The notes beneath the pieces were generated by a model. That model was not told the DNA's origin, ran no database searches, and saw nothing but the letters and a program-made list of their open reading frames with translations. A program made the translations under genes and the position numbers. Shown here piece by piece: positions 7,101 to 10,353 of a stretch of DNA of 10,353 bases (the first letter of the stretch is position 1; each line of letters begins with the position of its first letter). The stretch spans positions 1-10,353 of the forward strand of contig JBCDBY010000156.1 in NCBI GenBank assembly GCA_039182715.1, in the 5' to 3' direction. The stretch comes from JBCDBY01 sp039182715 (GTDB lineage: Bacteria; Planctomycetota; PLA2).

Positions 7101-8459
7101 TCAACGAAGCCGTCCGCAGACCGCGAGCAGAACGACACGGTCGAGCGCCGCGTGAAGAGCGGCCGCCTGAAGCGCGGATTCGGCGCCGCGCAGGACGATG
7201 CACACCGACCACCACTCCTTCGCTCTCGACTGCGCGAGGACATAGACCGATCGCACGCCCGGATGCCATCCGGACTTGACCCCGAGATAGTTCAGCGCAC
7301 CGTCCGCGTATCTCCGCTCGCTCCCGCCGATCGAAAGCAGTCCGAGGGCAGGCGTGGACGGGTCCCACTGGCTCCCGCGCAGGATCGCGTCCCCCACCCG
7401 CACGACCTGCTTCGGGCTCATCGGCCATCCCAGTCGCTCCAGTCGCCTCGAGGCTTCGATGGAGGGACGAAGCTCGGACGCCCGCATGCGCTGCGGCAAG
7501 TCTTCGTTGAGCATGGCGCGTCGCTCGCTCTCGCTCGCCTTCAGATAGTCGGCCGAGAACTTCTCGTCGGGCCCCCAGATCAGGCAGAACGCTTCCGCAT
7601 GGCTCAAGAACGGCAGGAGCGAAGGATTCGGCTTGTCCGGCCGAAGGGCCTCCCTCATCGACGATTCAACGTTGGCTCGGCCGATCCGGAGAAGCAGCAA
7701 ATCGGAAGCAGCGTTGTCACTCGTCTCCCCCATCGCCAAGGCGGCAAGCGAGTGCACCGACAGCGGGAGCCCTTTCGGCCAGTGCCGAATGATGCCCGTG
7801 CCGGACGCCTGGGGCGGTGAAGCGGTCTTCAACGTCTCCGTCAGCGAGATCCGCTCGGACGAGATCGCGGCCTGCAGCCCGCGAAGCAGAATCAGCTTGT
7901 TGAGCGATGCAATGGGCTGGACCCGGTCTTGGCCGGCTCCGGCGAACGCGAGCTTCTGCTCCTTGACGTGCCGCGCCACGCAGGTGCTGACATCGACATG
8001 CGAACCTCGCAGCATGGCGCGGCGAAAGATCTCGGCTGTCACGAAGCTCGCGGCGGCCGGGGCGGACAAGCGGAGCTCGACGAGTTTCTCGTTCTCGTCG
8101 GGATGCAGAACGGCCGTCGCCAGCACGGATGACCGCGCCCCAAGTCGAATGTCGAACACCGCCACCCGCGAGCTCGGCCAGTAGGCCAGTGGCTCGACCC
8201 GCTGCAACGATCCAAGGGTCCGCGCTTGCCGTCGAAGCCAGGCAACGTACGCGCGCCCTCTTTCGAGTTTTGTGGATGCACCGTCAAGCAACCGCTGGAA
8301 CCGGGCGCCGTCCGACTCGACCATCGCCGTTTCCATCTCCGTCGCCAGCTTCTTGAGCCAGGGCGGGGTCGTCCTGCGGTCGGATTCGGCTTCCGCGTGA
8401 CCCGCCATCGCGAATGCGATGAGGGCCTGGCCGATCAGGCGTCGCGTGCCGACTTGCAT
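7101..8459 (-). CDS. Secreted serine hydrolase with class A beta-lactamase / penicillin-binding fold
   Basis: This is a 452-residue exported protein. Residues 1-24 are a signal peptide (MQVGTRRLIGQALIAF, then AGHAEA with likely cleavage after A24). Residues ~33-130 form a small N-terminal domain, probably the NTF2-like/DUF3887-type domain often attached to such hydrolases. The catalytic domain has all three signatures of penicilloyl-serine transferases: S185-L-N-K188 (SxxK), S247-D-N249 (SDN) and K395-S-G397 (KTG-like). SxxK to SDN is 62 residues (60 in class A enzymes). SDN to KSG is 148, about 45 longer than in class A, so an insertion is present. I do not see the deacylating ExxLN omega-loop motif, so a carboxypeptidase-like or other esterase role is as likely as beta-lactamase activity. 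The start ATG is supported by AAGGAG 7 nt upstream and by the signal peptide. GC content in the lines counted is 60-62%, lower than in neighbouring genes. It may be acquired. Confidence 0.85.
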   Translation of the reverse strand: MQVGTRRLIGQALIAFAMAGHAEAESDRRTTPPWLKKLATEMETAMVESDGARFQRLLDGASTKLERGRAYVAWLRRQARTLGSLQRVEPLAYWPSSRVAVFDIRLGARSSVLATAVLHPDENEKLVELRLSAPAAASFVTAEIFRRAMLRGSHVDVSTCVARHVKEQKLAFAGAGQDRVQPIASLNKLILLRGLQAAISSERISLTETLKTASPPQASGTGIIRHWPKGLPLSVHSLAALAMGETSDNAASDLLLLRIGRANVESSMREALRPDKPNPSLLPFLSHAEAFCLIWGPDEKFSADYLKASESERRAMLNEDLPQRMRASELRPSIEASRRLERLGWPMSPKQVVRVGDAILRGSQWDPSTPALGLLSIGGSERRYADGALNYLGVKSGWHPGVRSVYVLAQSRAKEWWSVCIVLRGAESALQAAALHAALDRVVLLAVCGRLR

Positions 8460-8466
8460 GCTGTCA

Positions 8467-8472
8467 CTCCTT
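8467..8472 (-). promoter_or_regulatory. Ribosome binding site of the serine-hydrolase gene
   Basis: The minus strand reads AAGGAG with a 7-nt spacer to the ATG at 8459. It decides the start in favour of the signal-peptide methionine and against the in-frame ATG 12 codons upstream. Confidence 0.8.
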
Positions 8473-8573
8473 CCCCACTCGACCCTGTCCGGCAAGGCGC
8501 GTCACGCGCGGACGCTCCGGACCTGACGGGCATCGTAACGGCCGGAAGTCGGCCCCCGGGACGCCGGAGGACA

Positions 8574-8595
8574 CCCCGCTGCGCCGCCGCAGGGG
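8574..8595. other. GC-rich imperfect hairpin in the divergent intergenic region
   Basis: CCCC (8574-8577), a 2-nt bulge (GC), TGCG (8580-8583), a 4-nt loop (CCGC), CGCA (8588-8591) and GGGG (8592-8595) can form an eight-pair stem. It ends 49 nt before the glycogen synthase start and has no T-tract, so it is not a standard intrinsic terminator. It lies outside the likely leaderless transcript, so any role would be at the DNA level or on the minus-strand leader. It may simply reflect base composition. Confidence 0.3.
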
Positions 8596-8632
8596 GCATC
8601 GCGCATTGATGTGGGATTGACCGGAATGCAGC

Positions 8633-8638
8633 TAGGAT
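8633..8638 (+). promoter_or_regulatory. Candidate -10 element (TANNNT) for a leaderless glycogen synthase transcript
   Basis: TAGGAT is followed by exactly 6 nt (GCCCGC) and then the GTG start at 8645. There is no Shine-Dalgarno sequence in the correct position. The spacing is identical to that before the SDR gene. Seventeen bases upstream of each box is a similar hexamer (TGTGGG here, TGCGGG at 6348-6353), which is not the usual -35 consensus. The call rests on spacing and is tentative. Confidence 0.4.
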
Positions 8639-8644
8639 GCCCGC

Positions 8645-10353
8645 GTGAGCGAGCACCAGCGTCCCGGATTTCTCTATGTGGCCTCCTGGGAGGTCTGCCA
8701 CCGCGTCGGCGGCGTGCACACGGTCCTGGAGACCGCCGCGCCCCACCTGATGAGCGGCTATGGCGGCAACCTGCTCTACGTCGGCCCCGATCTGTGGGCC
8801 GATCGCGCGGCGCAGGCCGGTTTCGTCGAGGACCGCGCGCAGGGACCGGTCGCCACCGTGGCGGCGGAGCAGGACGTGCCGGTGCGCTTCGGACACTGCG
8901 CCATCGAGGGCGAGCCGCGCGTGGCGCTGGTCGACTTCGGCCGGCTGCTCGAGCAGAAGAACGGCATCCTCGGCGAGCTCTGGGACCAGTACGGCGTCGA
9001 CTCCATCCACGCCGACTGGGACACGATCGAGCGCATCCTCTTCGGACACGCGGCGGGCAAGCTCATCGAGCTGCACTACCGCCTCGCGGTGAAGCCGCGG
9101 GCGCAGCGCGCCGTCGCGCACTTCCACCAGTGGCAGTCGGGCGCGGGCGTGCTGCGACTCGCGCAGACCACGCCGGAGATCGGCACGGTCTTCACGCCGC
9201 ACGGCACCGCGCTCGGCCGCAAGCTCGCGTCGGGCGGTGTGCGCATCGACCGCGTGCTCGACGAGGTCGACCCCGCCGAGGCCGCGAAGGAGGAGAAGGT
9301 CGAGGCGGCGCACTCGCTGGAGCGGGCGGCGGCGGAGACCGCGGCGGTGCTGTCCACCGTGAGCGAGCACGCGGCGGAGGAGGCGACGCACATTCTCGGC
9401 CGCGCGCCCGATCTGATCACGCCGAACGGCTACCACGGCCCGGAGCAGATCGATCCGAAGCGCCGCGAAGAGGTGCGCCGCGAGATCCTGCAGCGGGCCA
9501 GCCGTTTCCTCGGTACCGAACTCGACAACGCGAAGATCGCGCTCACCGCGGCGCGCTACGAGTACCGCAACAAGGGCCTGCCGCTGCTGCTCTCGGCGCT
9601 CGGCCGGCTGGTCGAGAGCGACGAGACGCCGAAGCGCAAGATGCTGCTCATCGTCGCGATCGCCGCGACGCAGACCGGCCCGCGGCCGGACGTGCTGGCG
9701 CGACTGGAGAGCGGCGAGCTGACCGGCGAGCCGTGCGGGGTCTGCACGCACAACCTCGCGCACCCCGAGGACGACCCGATTCTCGCGGGCTGTCGCGAGT
9801 ACGGGCTGGCGAACCGACCGGACGACAGCGCGTACGTCATGTTCGTGCCGCTGCGCCTCGACGGCCACGACACCGTGCTGCCGTTCCGCTACGACGAAGT
9901 GCTGCAGGCGAGCGACGTCACGGTCTTCCCCTCGCTCTACGAGCCGTGGGGCTACACGCCGGTCGAGAGCCTGGCGGTCGGCGTGCCGACCGTCACCACC
10001 GACCTGACCGGGTTCGGCCGCTTCCTGCTGGAGCGCGAGGAAGAGGCGCACGACGGGGTGCTCGTGCTGCCGGTCGCGTCCGCGTCCGCCAACGAGGTGG
10101 ACAAGCTCTTCGACCGCTCCATCCTGCGCTACCTCGATGCGGCCGATGAAGCGGAGTATCAGCAGATGCGCGACGACGCGTCGCGCGTGCTCGACCGCGT
10201 AAGTTGGGAGCGGCTCGTCGGGCGCACGGTCGAGGCGCACGCGATGGCGCTGGAGCGCGCCGGGGCGGTGCAGCTCTCGCGCGGGCAGCCGTCGCTCGCG
10301 GGGCGCAGCCGGCGTTCGGTCGTCTCGCTGCTGGCGCGCACGTCGCGCCGGCA
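8645..10353 (+). CDS. GT3-family (eukaryote-type) glycogen synthase, 3' end outside the window
   Basis: 569 residues are visible without a stop. This is a retaining GT-B glycosyltransferase, predicted to extend alpha-1,4-glucan from a nucleotide sugar (UDP- or ADP-glucose) in the cytosol. It resembles GT3 glycogen synthases (fungal/animal Gsy and the Bacteroidetes type), not the usual bacterial GT5 GlgA. Landmarks are YVASWEVCHRVGGVHTVL (11-28), GPDLWADRA (47-55), DSIHADWDTIERILFGH (119-135), AHFHQWQSG (158-166), TVFTPHGTALGRKLA (181-195), HSLERAAA (223-230), DLITPNGY (256-263), ARYEYRNKG (303-311) and FPSLYEPWGYTPVESL (428-443). E433 and E441 form the E-x7-E catalytic motif. The GTG start puts the first beta-strand at residue 10, as in homologues. 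The coding frame is the high-GC third-position frame, and longer ORFs in other frames are shadows. The last 25 residues are Arg/Ser-rich (7 Arg). Whether they act like the glucose-6-phosphate-sensing Arg cluster of eukaryotic enzymes is unknown. Confidence 0.9.
   Translation, partial: MSEHQRPGFLYVASWEVCHRVGGVHTVLETAAPHLMSGYGGNLLYVGPDLWADRAAQAGFVEDRAQGPVATVAAEQDVPVRFGHCAIEGEPRVALVDFGRLLEQKNGILGELWDQYGVDSIHADWDTIERILFGHAAGKLIELHYRLAVKPRAQRAVAHFHQWQSGAGVLRLAQTTPEIGTVFTPHGTALGRKLASGGVRIDRVLDEVDPAEAAKEEKVEAAHSLERAAAETAAVLSTVSEHAAEEATHILGRAPDLITPNGYHGPEQIDPKRREEVRREILQRASRFLGTELDNAKIALTAARYEYRNKGLPLLLSALGRLVESDETPKRKMLLIVAIAATQTGPRPDVLARLESGELTGEPCGVCTHNLAHPEDDPILAGCREYGLANRPDDSAYVMFVPLRLDGHDTVLPFRYDEVLQASDVTVFPSLYEPWGYTPVESLAVGVPTVTTDLTGFGRFLLEREEEAHDGVLVLPVASASANEVDKLFDRSILRYLDAADEAEYQQMRDDASRVLDRVSWERLVGRTVEAHAMALERAGAVQLSRGQPSLAGRSRRSVVSLLARTSRR

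Noticed and set aside
4654..7155. Very long plus-strand open frame (833 codons) spanning the DUF255 and SDR genes
   Set aside because: It crosses two recognisable genes in the wrong frames and shows only composition-driven Arg/Ala/Leu/Val sequence.
8617..8622. TTGACC as a -35 box for the glycogen synthase promoter
   Set aside because: The spacer to TAGGAT is only 10 nt, too short for a sigma-70-type promoter.
8435..10240. Minus-strand open frame of 601 codons, and a 512-codon plus-strand frame at 8611-10149
   Set aside because: Both are shadows of the GT3 glycogen synthase frame starting at 8645, which carries all the family motifs and has no stop to the window edge.

Overview
The window is GC-rich DNA, close to 70% by eye and about 80% in the best stretches I counted. 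It is gene-dense, with genes on both strands and no RNA gene, insertion sequence or CRISPR array that I can see. A Tat-exported molybdenum hydroxylase and a secreted serine hydrolase point to a bacterium, probably diderm. I cannot name the phylum. The genes look chromosomal, mostly metabolic, and not functionally linked apart from the first three.

Region 1 (1-3528, minus strand) is one operon for a periplasmic-type molybdenum hydroxylase of the xanthine dehydrogenase/PaoABC class. Transcription order is the Tat-signal [2Fe-2S] small subunit, the 733-residue molybdopterin large subunit, then the FAD subunit. The genes are coupled by ATGA and TGATG stop/start overlaps. The FAD subunit carries four cysteines placed like the extra [4Fe-4S] ligands of PaoB and HcrB. 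At about residue 190 its frame changes character: from there to the window edge it reads like the C-terminal part of a TRAP-transporter solute-binding protein (DctP). This chimera, either a real deletion fusion or an assembly join, is the most unusual thing in the window.

Region 2 (3529-6300) has a divergent plus-strand MarC-family membrane protein that converges on, and overlaps by 29 bp, a minus-strand DUF255/YyaL-type thioredoxin-fold protein. Region 3 (6301-7100) has a compact short-chain dehydrogenase on the plus strand. Region 4 (7101-8459) has a secreted class-A-beta-lactamase-fold serine hydrolase on the minus strand, in noticeably less GC-rich DNA. Region 5 (8460-10353) begins with a 185-bp divergent intergenic region. 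It is followed by a GT3-family (eukaryote-type) glycogen synthase that runs off the right edge.

The plus-strand genes lack Shine-Dalgarno sequences. Two of them have a TANNNT box exactly 6 nt before the start codon, which suggests leaderless transcripts, whereas three of the minus-strand genes have clear purine-rich ribosome sites. I see no convincing undescribed multi-gene system here. The FAD-subunit/DctP junction and the leaderless-start pattern are the leads most worth checking.
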